Source: an uncultured Eubacteriales bacterium (GTDB lineage Bacteria; Bacillota; Clostridia; Christensenellales; Aristaeellaceae). From it: a stretch of DNA of 64,000 nt. Of this stretch, positions 43,340 to 53,053 are shown one piece after another. Each line of letters begins with the position of its first letter. The stretch's first letter is position 1. The notes beneath the pieces are model-generated. The model saw only the letters and a list, made by a program, of their open reading frames with translations, did no database searches and was not told where the DNA came from. The DNA lies in contig CADCFG010000002.1 of NCBI GenBank assembly GCA_902800625.1, positions 1 through 64,000 on the forward strand, read 5' to 3'. The translations under genes were made by a program, and so were the position numbers.

Positions 43340-44788
43340 TCAGAACCTGAAATCCCTGCGGTTGGAGTTCTTGATGGCCTCGATGTTCTCCTCGGCGATC
43401 TTGCGCACGCTCTCCTTGGGGATGCGGTTCAGCTCCTCGGCGATCATCCTCCAGCCGACCTCGCGGGTCTCCTCGCTGGCGTAGTCCACCAGGTACTCCG
43501 CCAGCGTCATCAGCGCGTTGGGGTGGCAGCAGTTCAGGATCTGCCCGCTCTTGCACAGGCTCATGAACCGATCGCCGGTGCGCCCCGCGCGGTAGCAGGC
43601 CGTGCAGAAGGAGGGGATGTGGCCCGTCTCCATCAGCCAGCGCACCACCTCGTCCAGCGTGCGCTGGTCGGACACGTCGAACTGCTCGGTATCGTGGGGG
43701 CGCTCCTCCTCGGTGTAGCCGCCCACGGACGTGCGGCTGGCGCCGCTGACCTGGCTGATGCCCACTTGCAGCAATCGCGCGCGCACGGCTTCGCTCTCCC
43801 GGGTGGACACGATCATGCCGGTATAGGGCACGGCCAGGCGGATGCAGGCGGCGATCTTGGTGAAGGTCTCGTCGTCGATGCCATTGTCGAACTCGTCCGG
43901 GTCGATGTCGTCCGCCCGCTTTACCCGCGGCACGGAGATGGTGTGCGGGCCAACGCCGTGCGCGGCCTCCAGGTGCTCCGCATGCATGATGAGCCCGGCA
44001 AACTCATACTTGTACAGCTCCAGCCCGAACAGTACGCCCAGGCCAACGTCGTCGATGCCGCCCTCCATGGCCCGGTCCATGGCCTCGGTGTGGTAGGCGT
44101 AATTGTGCTTGGGTCCGGTGGGGTGCAGCCGCTCGTAGCTCTCCTTGTGATAGGTCTCCTGGAACAGGATATAGGTGCCGATGCCGGCGTCCTTCAGTTT
44201 CCTGTAGTTCTCCACCGTGGTGGCGGCGATGTTCACGTTCACCCGGCGGATGTCGCCGTTCTTGTGATGTACGGAGTAGATGGTGTGGATGCAGTCCAGG
44301 ATGTACTCGATGGGGTTGTTCACCGGGTCCTCGCCGGCCTCGATGGCCAGCCGCTTGTGGCCCATGTCCTGCAGCGCGATCACCTCCGCGCGCACCTCCT
44401 CCTGGGTCAGCTTTCGGCGGGCGATGTGCTTGTTCTTCAGGTGATAGGGGCAGTACAGGCAGCCGTTGACGCAGTAGTTGGACAGGTACAGCGGCGCGAA
44501 CATCACGATGCGGTTGCCGTAGAAGGCCAGCTTGATCTCCTCGGCGATTTCATACATCTTCTCGATCTTCTCCGGGATCTCGCAGGCCAGCAGCACCGAG
44601 GCCTCCCGGTGGGTCAGCCCCGCGCAGGTGCAGCCGTTGCCCTTTTTAACCGGGCGGGCCTTCTCCAGGATTTGGTCGATCAGCTCCACGTTGTTCTTGT
44701 TCGCCTCGGCATACTCCAGCGTCGCGCGGATCTCCGCGTCGTTGATGAATTCCTCGGCCTTCAGGGATTTGGGATCATAGACAGCCAT
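43340..44788 (-). CDS. hydG: [FeFe] hydrogenase maturase HydG
   Basis: The 482-residue radical SAM enzyme splits tyrosine into p-cresol, CO and cyanide for the H-cluster. The radical SAM cluster motif is Cys106-x3-Cys110-x2-Cys113 ('CVNGCLYC'). The C-terminal motif 'FCTACYRAGRTGDRFM' with 'GQILNCCHPN' fits HydG's second iron-sulphur site, and separates it from the related ThiH. Length is normal. AGGAGG precedes the ATG. It is the last gene of a leftward operon with hydE and hydF; the hydrogenase itself is not in the window. Confidence 0.95.
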   Translation of the reverse strand: MAVYDPKSLKAEEFINDAEIRATLEYAEANKNNVELIDQILEKARPVKKGNGCTCAGLTHREASVLLACEIPEKIEKMYEIAEEIKLAFYGNRIVMFAPLYLSNYCVNGCLYCPYHLKNKHIARRKLTQEEVRAEVIALQDMGHKRLAIEAGEDPVNNPIEYILDCIHTIYSVHHKNGDIRRVNVNIAATTVENYRKLKDAGIGTYILFQETYHKESYERLHPTGPKHNYAYHTEAMDRAMEGGIDDVGLGVLFGLELYKYEFAGLIMHAEHLEAAHGVGPHTISVPRVKRADDIDPDEFDNGIDDETFTKIAACIRLAVPYTGMIVSTRESEAVRARLLQVGISQVSGASRTSVGGYTEEERPHDTEQFDVSDQRTLDEVVRWLMETGHIPSFCTACYRAGRTGDRFMSLCKSGQILNCCHPNALMTLAEYLVDYASEETREVGWRMIAEELNRIPKESVRKIAEENIEAIKNSNRRDFRF

Positions 44789-44812
44789 GGTGTTTTCCTC
44801 CTGTACAATGCA

Positions 44813-45862
44813 TTATTTATGGATATCGCCCCGGTCGACCACCAGCCTGTAACCGATGCTTTGCATCCGCGCTTCCAGGCAGTGCCGGCACTGGGCGGAC
44901 TCGTCGCCGGTGCAGATCTTGTTGTCGTACAGCGCATACTGCTTCCGAACGCCCACGGGCGACAGGTTCGGCATCACCACGTTGGCCCCGGCCAGTATGC
45001 CCTTTTCCCGGCCCTGGGGGTGGATGGTGCCCAGCGCCGTGGTGGCGGGCAGCAGCACCGGTGGGTGGATCAGCCGGATGATGGACAGCAGGTACAGCGT
45101 CAGCTCCAGCGTCCCCGCGCTTCGATCCCCAAAAGGCGTGTCGTGGTGGGGGATGAAGGGGCCGATGCCGCACATGTCGGGCCGGAAGGCCTCGATGAAC
45201 TCAAGGTCCTTCGCCAGTTCCCGCGCCGTCTGGAAGGGCGAGCCCACCATGAACCCGCAGCCCACCTGATAGCCGATCTCCTTGAGGTCGTTCAGGCAGC
45301 GCATCCTGTTCTCAAAGGACATCCCTGGCGGGTGGAGCCTTGCATAATGGGCCGCGTCAGCGGTCTCGTGGCGCAAAAGGTAGCGGTCCGCCCCGGCGTC
45401 AAACAGCCGCTGGTAACTCTCGCGGCTGCGCTCGCCCATGGACAGCGTCACGGCGCAGTCCGGGTGGCGGCGCTTGAGCTCCGATACGATGCCGCAAAGC
45501 GCCTTATCCGTGAACCACGTATCCTCGCCGCCCTGCAATACGAACGTGCGGAAGCCCAGCGCGTGCCCTTCATCTGCGCAGGAGAGGATCTCCTCCGGCG
45601 TCAGCCGATAGCGCTGTATGTTCCCGTTGCTCCTTCGGATGCCGCAGTACAGGCAGTCGTTCTTGCAGATGTTGCTGATCTCGATCAGCCCCCGGGTGAA
45701 CACCGCATCGCCGTAGATCGCCCTGCGCACGGCCACGGCCCTCTGGGAAAGCAGCGCGGCGGCTTCATCGTCCCGGTCTTCGATCAGCTCGGCATATTCA
45801 TTCTCTGTAAGATGGTGCTCCTGCGCCAGCCGCTCGATCAATTCCCGCGTCCGTCCGTTCAT
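44813..45862 (-). CDS. hydE: [FeFe] hydrogenase maturase HydE
   Basis: The 349-residue radical SAM enzyme acts with HydG and HydF to build the H-cluster dithiolate part. The cluster motif is Cys66-x3-Cys70-x2-Cys73 ('CKNDCLYC'). 'LQGGED', 'GCGFMVGSPFQT' and 'PFIPHHDTPF' are typical of HydE. A longer frame runs upstream but overlaps hydF; ATG 45862 overlaps the hydF stop (ATGA) and matches the family start. Confidence 0.95.
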   Translation of the reverse strand: MNGRTRELIERLAQEHHLTENEYAELIEDRDDEAAALLSQRAVAVRRAIYGDAVFTRGLIEISNICKNDCLYCGIRRSNGNIQRYRLTPEEILSCADEGHALGFRTFVLQGGEDTWFTDKALCGIVSELKRRHPDCAVTLSMGERSRESYQRLFDAGADRYLLRHETADAAHYARLHPPGMSFENRMRCLNDLKEIGYQVGCGFMVGSPFQTARELAKDLEFIEAFRPDMCGIGPFIPHHDTPFGDRSAGTLELTLYLLSIIRLIHPPVLLPATTALGTIHPQGREKGILAGANVVMPNLSPVGVRKQYALYDNKICTGDESAQCRHCLEARMQSIGYRLVVDRGDIHK

Positions 45863-47064
45863 GCCCTGCCCTCCAGCAGCGCATGGACCCGCGGGAACAG
45901 CCGCAGGCTGCGCTCCAGCGCGCCGGTCATGCGGGCAATGGCGGTGCCGTAGTTGGTGAAGGGCACGCCCTGGGAGAGCGCCTGTTCCATTCGGTACTGC
46001 ACCACGGTCTCCGTCAGCATGCAGCCGCCGCAGTGGATCACCAGCCTGTAGGGCGTCAGGTCTTCCGGGAACTCCCGGCCGGAGCAGGTTTCGATGACCA
46101 GGTCCGCGCCCGTGTGCTGCCGGAGCCACCGGGGAATCTTCACCGTGCCGATGTCGTTGCACTGGCGGTGGTGGGTGCAGCCCTCGGCCAGCAGCACGCG
46201 GTCGCCGTCCGCCAGCGCGTCCACCGCCGCTACCCCTGCCACAGCCGCCTCCAGGAAGCCCTTGTACCGGGCCATCAGTATGGAGAAGGAGGTGAGGGGG
46301 ATGTCGCTTGGCACGATGGCGTTCACCAACTTGAACGCCTGGCTGTCGGTGACCACCAGCGCGGGCGGCTCCGCCAGGGAATCCAGCGCCTTTTGAAGCT
46401 CCGTCTCCCGGCACACCAGCGCCAGCGCCCCGGCGTCCAGCAGGTCGCGGATGGCCTGCTGCTGGGGCAGTATGATGCGGCCCTTCGGCGCGGATTCGTC
46501 GATGGGGCAGACCAGGATCGCGGTTTCTCCCGGCTTCACCAGGTCGGCCATCAGCTTCTTCTCACCGCGCTGGGGGACGATCCGCGCCAGCGCTTCCTTG
46601 AGGGCATCCACTCCCGCGCCGGTGACGGCGCTGACGGGCATGGCATCCGCCGCGACGGGCCGCGCGGCCGGGGAATCCACCTTGTTCCATGCGATTATAA
46701 AGGGCAGCCTGCGCGCCTTCATCCGCTGAATCAGGCTGACGTCCCCGGCCTGAAGGCCCGCTTCGCCATCCACCACCAGCACCGCCGCGTCGCAGCGGTT
46801 CAGCGCGTCCAGCGTGCGCCGCACGCGCAGCGCGCCCAGCTCGCCCTCGTCGTCGAAGCCGGGGGTGTCGATAATCACCACCGGCCCCAGGGGCAAGAGC
46901 TCCATGGCCTTGAATACCGGGTCGGTGGTGGTGCCGCGCACGTCGGAAACGATGGCCAGCGCCTGGCCGGTCACGACGTTCACCAGGCTGGACTTGCCGG
47001 CGTTCCGGCAGCCGAAGAAGCCGATGTGCGTCCGCTCGGCGGAGGGGGTTGAATTCATGCTCAT
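45859..47064 (-). CDS. hydF: [FeFe] hydrogenase maturation GTPase HydF
   Basis: The 401-residue scaffold protein has an N-terminal GTPase ('GCRNAGKS' at 18-25, 'RGTTTDP', 'DTPGFDDEG', 'NKVD'), a dimerisation middle domain, and a C-terminal iron-sulphur domain with 'CTHH' and 'HCGGC'. It carries the H-cluster precursor to the hydrogenase. ATG 47064 is chosen because GGAG lies 9 bases upstream; the ATG at 47079 forms part of that site. Confidence 0.95.
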   Translation of the reverse strand: MSMNSTPSAERTHIGFFGCRNAGKSSLVNVVTGQALAIVSDVRGTTTDPVFKAMELLPLGPVVIIDTPGFDDEGELGALRVRRTLDALNRCDAAVLVVDGEAGLQAGDVSLIQRMKARRLPFIIAWNKVDSPAARPVAADAMPVSAVTGAGVDALKEALARIVPQRGEKKLMADLVKPGETAILVCPIDESAPKGRIILPQQQAIRDLLDAGALALVCRETELQKALDSLAEPPALVVTDSQAFKLVNAIVPSDIPLTSFSILMARYKGFLEAAVAGVAAVDALADGDRVLLAEGCTHHRQCNDIGTVKIPRWLRQHTGADLVIETCSGREFPEDLTPYRLVIHCGGCMLTETVVQYRMEQALSQGVPFTNYGTAIARMTGALERSLRLFPRVHALLEGRA

Positions 47065-47083
47065 ATTAGTTTTCTCCATGTCA

Positions 47084-47118
47084 AATGCCGCCGCACCCCA
47101 GTGGGATACGGCGGCATT
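47084..47118 (-). promoter_or_regulatory. Hairpin upstream of hydF
   Basis: AATGCCGCCG (47084-47093) and CGGCGGCATT (47109-47118) form a 10-bp stem just before the hydF ribosome-binding site, followed on the minus strand by TTTGAC. It could be a weak attenuator between the TM1266-like gene and hydF. Confidence 0.5.
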
Positions 47119-47224
47119 ACAGTATAAACCCGCGAGCGGGCCTGTGCCACACATCGTATCTTTCGCCTCAAGTGTTATGTTTCGGCGTCAGGGGGATGCG
47201 GAAGTATTCGGTTGTCGGGTTTGC

Positions 47225-47470
47225 TTACACGTTGCTGTAGGTCGCCTTGGCGTTGATGCCCTGGGTGCGGCCCAGCGCGCCGGTGAGGGCGTTGATGCTG
47301 TCGCCGGGGGCGTCGATGGCAACGCAGATGATGTTCACGCCCTTGGCGCGATAGGGGATGCCCATGCGGCCGATGATGAACTGCCCGTACTGGTGCAGCA
47401 GGGCATTCAGCGGCGCGACGGCCTCTTCCTTCTCCACGATGATGCTGATGACGGCCACGCGATTGTCCAT
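47225..47470 (-). CDS. TM1266-family iron-only hydrogenase system regulator
   Basis: The 81-residue protein matches the TM1266 family, small ACT-like proteins (related to NikR's C-terminal domain) encoded with hydrogenase maturation genes. Typical parts are 'RVAVISIIVE', 'LLHQYGQFIIGRMGIPYR' and 'IICVAIDAPGDSINALTGALGR'. The ATG at 47470 has GGGAGGTGA upstream; a GTG nine bases earlier overlaps it. It precedes hydF in the same direction. Confidence 0.9.
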   Translation of the reverse strand: MDNRVAVISIIVEKEEAVAPLNALLHQYGQFIIGRMGIPYRAKGVNIICVAIDAPGDSINALTGALGRTQGINAKATYSNV

Positions 47471-47530
47471 GTCACTCACCTCCCATGTATGATAACCGAA
47501 GGGGCAGGGGAAATCAAGTAAAGATTCTGG

Positions 47531-48310
47531 TCAGCCCTTCGTCACCTGCACATACATCCAGTCGCCGCTGGGGCTGTCATAGGTCTCGTCGTAATTCTCG
47601 TCGAAGCTGTAGCCCTCGGGCAGCTTCAGGATCTGCACGTGATAGCTCTCCGGCTTGCCGGCGAAGCAGATCAGGCCGTTCTCGTCGGATTGCTTCGTCT
47701 CGCAGGTGGTGTCGGTGCAGAAGTTCAGATACGCGCCGGCAACGGGCTCCTTGTCCTGGTCGCACACGTACACGTTGCAGGCCGTGGCGGGGGTGCCGTC
47801 ATAGCCGTCGGACAGGAAGTAGTCCGCAAGCACCTTGAACTGCTCGCCCACCAGGAACATGCCCAGCTGGTAATAGCCCAAGTTACCGTCCCTGTCGATG
47901 AACAGCGTGGTGGGATAGCCCTGCACCCGGGCGTATTCCACGATCCCGGTGCCCGAGGCCAGCCCCATGGGGAAGGTGAGGCCCAGCTCGTCCCGATAGG
48001 CGGCGATGATCTCGTCCGTGTCCTCCGGCTCGGCGGACACCGCCACGATCTCCATGCGGTCGGACAGCGCCTCGTAGATTCCTTCCATCTCGGGAAATTC
48101 CTGCCTGCAGGGCGGGCACCAGGAGGTAAATATGTTCAGTGCCACCAGCTCCTTCTCTGCCAGCAGTCCGCCGAGGGTCAACGTCTCGCCGTCGCAGGTG
48201 GTAACGGTGAAGTCCGGCGCGGCCGAGCCCACCAGGCTCGACGGCTCCGCAAGCGCCGCGGCGGTCAGCATGAGCGCCGCGCAGAGGATGATCGCAAAAA
48301 GCTTCTTCAT
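47531..48310 (-). CDS. Secreted thioredoxin-like (TlpA/ResA type) protein
   Basis: The 259-residue protein has a signal peptide and a thioredoxin fold with the active site 'WCPPC' near residue 67, 'APDFTVTTCDGETLTL' before it and the cis-Pro strand 'YPTTLFIDRDG'. A C-terminal domain of about 80 residues with several Cys and 'YLNFCTDTTCETKQSDENG' looks like a carboxypeptidase-regulatory-like beta sandwich. It probably handles thiols outside the membrane. AAGGAG precedes the ATG at 48310. It lies upstream of the TM1266-like gene, 60 bases apart. Confidence 0.85.
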   Translation of the reverse strand: MKKLFAIILCAALMLTAAALAEPSSLVGSAAPDFTVTTCDGETLTLGGLLAEKELVALNIFTSWCPPCRQEFPEMEGIYEALSDRMEIVAVSAEPEDTDEIIAAYRDELGLTFPMGLASGTGIVEYARVQGYPTTLFIDRDGNLGYYQLGMFLVGEQFKVLADYFLSDGYDGTPATACNVYVCDQDKEPVAGAYLNFCTDTTCETKQSDENGLICFAGKPESYHVQILKLPEGYSFDENYDETYDSPSGDWMYVQVTKG

Positions 48311-48429
48311 GGCCGTTGCTCCTTGTTCGATGGAATGGTGTTCGCCTCTATCATACCACATGAAACCCCGTTTCGTCAAAAAAATGCTGCATCCATCCAC
48401 ATATCCCTGAAAACACCAGCACAATCCCT

Positions 48430-48457
48430 TTGATTCTTAACACATTTACGGTATACT
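48430..48457 (+). promoter_or_regulatory. Promoter of lon
   Basis: TTGATT, a 16-base spacer and TATACT, 34 bases before the lon start codon. No CIRCE or other heat-shock operator is evident. Confidence 0.6.
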
Positions 48458-48490
48458 GAAACATACGAATATACACGGGGGACACCTGCA

Positions 48491-50845
48491 TTGAATAAAC
48501 CCAAGAACCAGAGCACAATCGAAAAGCTGCCGCTGCTGCCGCTTAGGGGCGTGGTCCTGTTTCCCAACACCGTCGTCACCATCGACGCCGCTCGGGACCG
48601 GTCCATCGCCGCGCTGGTCGCCGCCGCCGAGCGGGAGGACCAGGGCGTGTTCGTCGTGGCCCAGCGGGACAGCCTTGTGGAGCGCCCCGGCCTGGAGGAC
48701 CTGTACACCATGGGCACCATCTGCGTGGTCAAACAGCTGCTCCACCTGCCGGACCACACCGTGCGGGTGCTGCTGGAGGGCCGCGCGCGAGCGCTGCTGG
48801 TGAACCTGTACGAGGACGTGGAATACCAGGTGGCGGAGCTGTCCGTGGCCCGCTCCGCGCCCAAGGCCTTCAAGAACGAAGAGATCGGCATGATGGGCAT
48901 CATCGTCAACCTTGCGGACCGTGCGCTGCGGGCCAAGGGCCTGAACATGCCGGAGTTTTTAAGCGCCATCCAGGGCGAGCGGGACGCCTCCGCCCTGTGC
49001 GATGTGGTGGCCTCCAACCTGATCACCCGCCTGGAGGACAAGCAGGCCGTCCTGGAGTGCCGCAGCGTGTCCGAAAGGCTGGAGATGGTGCTTGAAAAGC
49101 TGGTGCAGGAGATCCAGATCGCCCAGCTGGAGGAGCGCATCCAGGCCCGGGTGCAGGAGGCCATGGACAAGGCCAATCACGAATACTATCTCCGCGAGCA
49201 GATCCACGCCATCCAGGAGGAGCTGGGCGAGGACGAGGACGAGGAGATCGCCGAGCTGCGCAAGCGCATCAACGCCTCGAAGCTCCCCCCGGCGGCCCGG
49301 GAGCACGTGGAGAAGGAGCTGAAGCGCCTGGCCCGGTCCTCGGTCCACGCGCCGGAGAGCGGCGTCAGCCAGAATTATATCGAGTACATGCTGGAGCTGC
49401 CCTGGGACGTGTACGACCCCTCCGACATCGACATTTCCAAGGCGCGCAGGATCCTCGAGGCCGATCACTATGGCATGGAGGACGTGAAGAAGCGCCTGAT
49501 CGAATACCTGGCGGTGCGCTCCGTGGCTTCCGACAAGCTGAAGAGCCCCATCATCTGCCTGGTGGGCCCGCCCGGCGTGGGCAAGACCAGCATCGCCCAG
49601 TCCATCGCCCGGGCGCTGAACCGCAAGTTTACCCGGCTGAGCCTGGGTGGCGTGCACGACGAGGCCGAGATCCGCGGTCACCGCAAGACCTACGTGGGCG
49701 CCATGCCCGGGCGGATCATCTCCGCCATCCGCGCCTCCAAGACCATGAACCCGGTGTTCCTGCTTGACGAGATCGACAAGCTGGCCCGGGACATGCGGGG
49801 CGACCCGGCTTCCGCCATGCTGGAGGCCCTGGACCCGGCCCAGAACAACGCCTTCAAAGACCACTACCTGGAGGTGCCCTTCGACCTCTCCGATGTGCTG
49901 TTCATCACCACCGCCAATTCGCTGGACACCATCGACCGGGCGCTGCTGGACCGCATGGAGGTCATCGAGGTGCCCAGCTATACCAGCGAGGAAAAGCTGC
50001 AGATTGCCAAGCGGCACCTGCTGCCCAAGCAGCGGGAGGCCCACAACCTTTCAAAGACCCAGCTGCGGGTGACCGATAAGGCCATCGCCGCGCTGATCGA
50101 CGGCTATACCCGGGAATCCGGCGTGCGCAACCTGGAGCGGCAGATCGCCCAGCTGTGCCGCCGGGCCACGCTGCACCTGGTGGAGCATCCCGAGGACAAG
50201 GGCGTTTCCATCAAGCCGGTCGACCTGAAGGGCTACCTGGGCGCGCCGCGCTACCTGCGCCAGCCCGTGGCGGAGAGCGAAGTGGGCGTGGTGAACGGCC
50301 TGGCCTGGACCCAGGTGGGCGGCGAGGTGATGCCCGTGGAGGCCATCACGTTCCCCGGCAAGGGCGGCATGAAGCTGACCGGCATGCTGGGCGACGTGAT
50401 GAAGGAATCCGCGGAGCTGGCCCGCAGCGTGGTGCGCTCGCGCCTTTCCGACTACGGCGTCGCGCCGGATTACTTCGACACCCACGATATCCACATCCAC
50501 GTGCCCGAGGGCGCGGTGCCCAAGGACGGCCCCTCTGCGGGCGTGGCGCTCTCCTGCGCGCTGCTCTCGGCGGTGACGGGCCTGAAGGCCCGGGGCGATC
50601 TGGCCATGACCGGTGAGATCACGCTGCACGGCCGGGTGCTGCCCATCGGCGGGGTGAAGGAAAAGCTGCTGGCGGCCTATCGCCAGGGCATCACCAACAT
50701 CCTGCTGCCCCGGGAGAACGAGAAGGACCTGGAGAAGATCGACGCCGATATCCTCAAGAAGTTCAATATCCGCCTGATGGACCGGGTGGACGAGGCGCTC
50801 TCCGCCGTGCTGGTGAAAGAGGCCGGAAAGGGCAACGCGGCATGA
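48491..50845 (+). CDS. lon: ATP-dependent Lon protease
   Basis: The 784-residue protease unfolds and degrades damaged and regulatory proteins. It has the N-terminal substrate-binding domain ('[13 protein letters not shown]'), a coiled coil, the AAA+ module with Walker A 'GPPGVGKTS' (359-367) and 'LLDEIDK', and the serine protease domain with 'KDGPSAGVA' (Ser682) and '[10 protein letters not shown]' carrying the catalytic Lys. Length is normal. It starts at TTG with GGGGGA upstream and overlaps engB by four bases. Confidence 0.96.
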   Translation: MNKPKNQSTIEKLPLLPLRGVVLFPNTVVTIDAARDRSIAALVAAAEREDQGVFVVAQRDSLVERPGLEDLYTMGTICVVKQLLHLPDHTVRVLLEGRARALLVNLYEDVEYQVAELSVARSAPKAFKNEEIGMMGIIVNLADRALRAKGLNMPEFLSAIQGERDASALCDVVASNLITRLEDKQAVLECRSVSERLEMVLEKLVQEIQIAQLEERIQARVQEAMDKANHEYYLREQIHAIQEELGEDEDEEIAELRKRINASKLPPAAREHVEKELKRLARSSVHAPESGVSQNYIEYMLELPWDVYDPSDIDISKARRILEADHYGMEDVKKRLIEYLAVRSVASDKLKSPIICLVGPPGVGKTSIAQSIARALNRKFTRLSLGGVHDEAEIRGHRKTYVGAMPGRIISAIRASKTMNPVFLLDEIDKLARDMRGDPASAMLEALDPAQNNAFKDHYLEVPFDLSDVLFITTANSLDTIDRALLDRMEVIEVPSYTSEEKLQIAKRHLLPKQREAHNLSKTQLRVTDKAIAALIDGYTRESGVRNLERQIAQLCRRATLHLVEHPEDKGVSIKPVDLKGYLGAPRYLRQPVAESEVGVVNGLAWTQVGGEVMPVEAITFPGKGGMKLTGMLGDVMKESAELARSVVRSRLSDYGVAPDYFDTHDIHIHVPEGAVPKDGPSAGVALSCALLSAVTGLKARGDLAMTGEITLHGRVLPIGGVKEKLLAAYRQGITNILLPRENEKDLEKIDADILKKFNIRLMDRVDEALSAVLVKEAGKGNAA

Positions 50846-51462
50846 GGATCAAGAAGTCGAAGTTCGTCCAGTCCTTGAGCGCGTTCAAGAGCTTTCCCGG
50901 CCAGGGTCTTCCCGAGATCGCCATGGTGGGCAAGAGCAACGTGGGGAAGTCCTCGCTGATCAACAGCATGACGGGCAACTCCAAGCTGGCGCGCACCTCC
51001 GCCGAGCCGGGCAAGACGCGGCTGGTGAACCTGTATCTCATCAACGAGAGCTTCTTCCTGGTGGACCTGCCGGGCTATGGCTTCGCCAAGGCGCCCAAGC
51101 AGGAGAAGGAAAAGTGGGCGGCGATGATCGAGGGCTACCTGAAGGGCTCGGAGCACCTGAAACGGGTGTTCCAGCTGGTGGACCTGCGACACGAGCCCAC
51201 CCAGGACGACCAGCTGATGGTGGAGTACCTCAGGCACTACGATATCCCATTTACCGTGGTGGCCACCAAGGCCGACAAGCTGTCCAAGGCCCAGCGGGGC
51301 CGCAGCATCCCGGCCATCTGCCGCGCCCTGGCCGTGCAGCCCTGGGAGGTCATGGTCTATTCCTCCAAGGACGGCACCGGGAAGGAGCAGCTGCTGGAGC
51401 TGATCGGACAGGAAGTCGAACCCGGGGACGGGGAGCAGACGCTCACACCGGCCCCCGTTTAG
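50842..51462 (+). CDS. engB: Ribosome biogenesis GTPase EngB/YsxC
   Basis: The 206-residue GTPase helps assemble the large ribosomal subunit. G1 'GKSNVGKSS' (30-38), 'GKTRLVN', G3 'DLPGYGFA', G4 'TKADK' and G5 'YSSKDGTG' are all present. Its start overlaps the lon stop (ATGA), the common lon-engB arrangement of Firmicutes. Confidence 0.95.
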   Translation: MRIKKSKFVQSLSAFKSFPGQGLPEIAMVGKSNVGKSSLINSMTGNSKLARTSAEPGKTRLVNLYLINESFFLVDLPGYGFAKAPKQEKEKWAAMIEGYLKGSEHLKRVFQLVDLRHEPTQDDQLMVEYLRHYDIPFTVVATKADKLSKAQRGRSIPAICRALAVQPWEVMVYSSKDGTGKEQLLELIGQEVEPGDGEQTLTPAPV

Positions 51463-51525
51463 GGGACGGCTGCAGGGCAGCCGGAGATTTATATCATTTA
51501 CATATCTCGAAGGGAGAAATCAGAC

Positions 51526-52848
51526 TTGGGAATCAAAGTGGCAAAGTTCGGTGGCTCTTCGCTGGCCGACGCGGAGCATTTTCGCAAGGTAAAGGCGATC
51601 ATCGAGTCCGATCCGGACTACCGTTATGTGGTGCCCAGCGCGCCGGGCAAGCGATTCGACGGCGACACCAAGATCACAGACCTGCTCTATCAGTGCCACC
51701 GCCTGGTGGAGAGCGGCCGCAGCCATGAGGAGCCGTTCCGCAAGATCGCCGAGCGCTATACCCAGATCGCCGCGGAGCTGGGGCTGGATTTCGACGTCAC
51801 CGGCATGCTGAACGAGACCAGCGAGGCCATCCGGCGCTACAAGAACCCGGACTTCGCCGCCAGCCGGGGCGAGTACATGAACGGCGTGATCCTGTCGAAG
51901 TACCTGGGGTGGGACTTCATCGACGCTCAGGACGTGATCAAGTTCGATCGCCAGGGCAGCTTTGCCGCCGAGTGGACCAACGAGGTGATGGGCGAGGCGC
52001 TGAAGAACCATTCCCGGGCCGTGATCCCCGGCTTCTACGGCTCCTATCCCAACGGCGACGTACATACCTTCTCCCGGGGCGGCAGCGACATCACCGGCGC
52101 CATCGTGGCCCGGGCCGCCTGCGCGGACGTCTATGTGAACTGGACGGACGTGTCCGGCTTTATGATGGCCGACCCGCGCATCGTCAAGGACCCGAAGATC
52201 ATCCGAGAACTGTCCTACGCGGAGCTGCGCGAGCTGTCCTACATGGGCGCCACGGTGCTGCACGAGGACGCCATCTTCCCGGTGCACAAGGCGGGCATCC
52301 CCACCAACATCCGCAACACCAATGCCCCCCAGGACCCGGGAACCATGATCGTGATGAAGGCCTCCGGGGATAGGGAAAACGGCCAGGTCATCACCGGCAT
52401 CGCCGGCCACAAGAACTTCTCGCTGCTGTCCATCGAGAAGGCCATGATGAACTCGGAGCTGGGCTTTGGCCGCCGGGTGCTGCAGGCCCTGGAGGACTTT
52501 GGCGTGTCCTTTGAGCACCTGCCCACCGGCATCGACACCATGTCCGTGGTCATTGCCGACAAGGAGCTGGTGACCCGCAAGGACCAGATCATCCAGCGCA
52601 TCCAGCAGACCTGCCAGCCGGACACCATCGAGATCAGCGCGGGCATCGCCCTGATCGCCACCGTGGGCCACGGCATGTCCCGCACGCCCGGCACCGCGGC
52701 CAAGCTGTTCAACGCCCTGTATGAGGCGGGCGTGAACATCCGCATGATCGACCAGGGCTCCAGCGAGATGAACATCATCGTGGGCATCAATGTCGAGGAC
52801 TTTGAGACCGCCATGAACGCGATCTATCGTGCGTTCGTGAAGGAATAG
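51526..52848 (+). CDS. Aspartate kinase
   Basis: The 440-residue enzyme phosphorylates aspartate, the first step to lysine, threonine and methionine. 'VAKFGGSSLADAEHF' opens the kinase domain, 'TFSRGGSDITGAIVA' binds the substrate, and two C-terminal ACT domains ('GFGRRVLQALEDFGVSFEHLPTG', 'LFNALYEAGVNIRMIDQGSSE') give allosteric control. It starts at TTG with AGGGAG upstream. A short GC hairpin (51467-51481) lies in the leader, but nothing resembling a lysine riboswitch. Confidence 0.93.
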   Translation: MGIKVAKFGGSSLADAEHFRKVKAIIESDPDYRYVVPSAPGKRFDGDTKITDLLYQCHRLVESGRSHEEPFRKIAERYTQIAAELGLDFDVTGMLNETSEAIRRYKNPDFAASRGEYMNGVILSKYLGWDFIDAQDVIKFDRQGSFAAEWTNEVMGEALKNHSRAVIPGFYGSYPNGDVHTFSRGGSDITGAIVARAACADVYVNWTDVSGFMMADPRIVKDPKIIRELSYAELRELSYMGATVLHEDAIFPVHKAGIPTNIRNTNAPQDPGTMIVMKASGDRENGQVITGIAGHKNFSLLSIEKAMMNSELGFGRRVLQALEDFGVSFEHLPTGIDTMSVVIADKELVTRKDQIIQRIQQTCQPDTIEISAGIALIATVGHGMSRTPGTAAKLFNALYEAGVNIRMIDQGSSEMNIIVGINVEDFETAMNAIYRAFVKE

Positions 52849-52917
52849 AGAGGAAAGCGAACGGCCGGTGATAACGGCCGAGAGCACTTCTGTCATAATT
52901 ATATCTTATCAACAAAA

Positions 52918-52987
52918 ACAGATCCTCCGCCTTGCCCAGGACGACAGACGTACCGAATTGTCATCCTGAGCGAAGCGAAGGATCTGT
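52918..52987. repeat. Palindromic repeat with CATCCTGAGCG core
   Basis: An imperfect inverted repeat: left arm 52918-52946 has diverged, right arm 52959-52987 is close to the copy at 37437-37465. It lies between the convergent aspartate kinase and AAA ATPase genes; the gap 52849-53053 holds nothing else. Confidence 0.75.
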
Positions 52988-53053
52988 TTGTTTTGAGTTG
53001 GGAATCACGGCGTGGGGAACGGGAATAGCCGGGCTCCCGGTCAGCAGGGATGC

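Noticed and set aside
43325..45952. Plus-strand frame of 875 codons opposite hydG and hydE
   Set aside because: It covers two confidently identified maturases on the other strand and has no motif or ribosome-binding site.
51463..51525. Lysine riboswitch upstream of aspartate kinase
   Set aside because: The leader is only about 60 bases with one short hairpin, far too short for the lysine aptamer.
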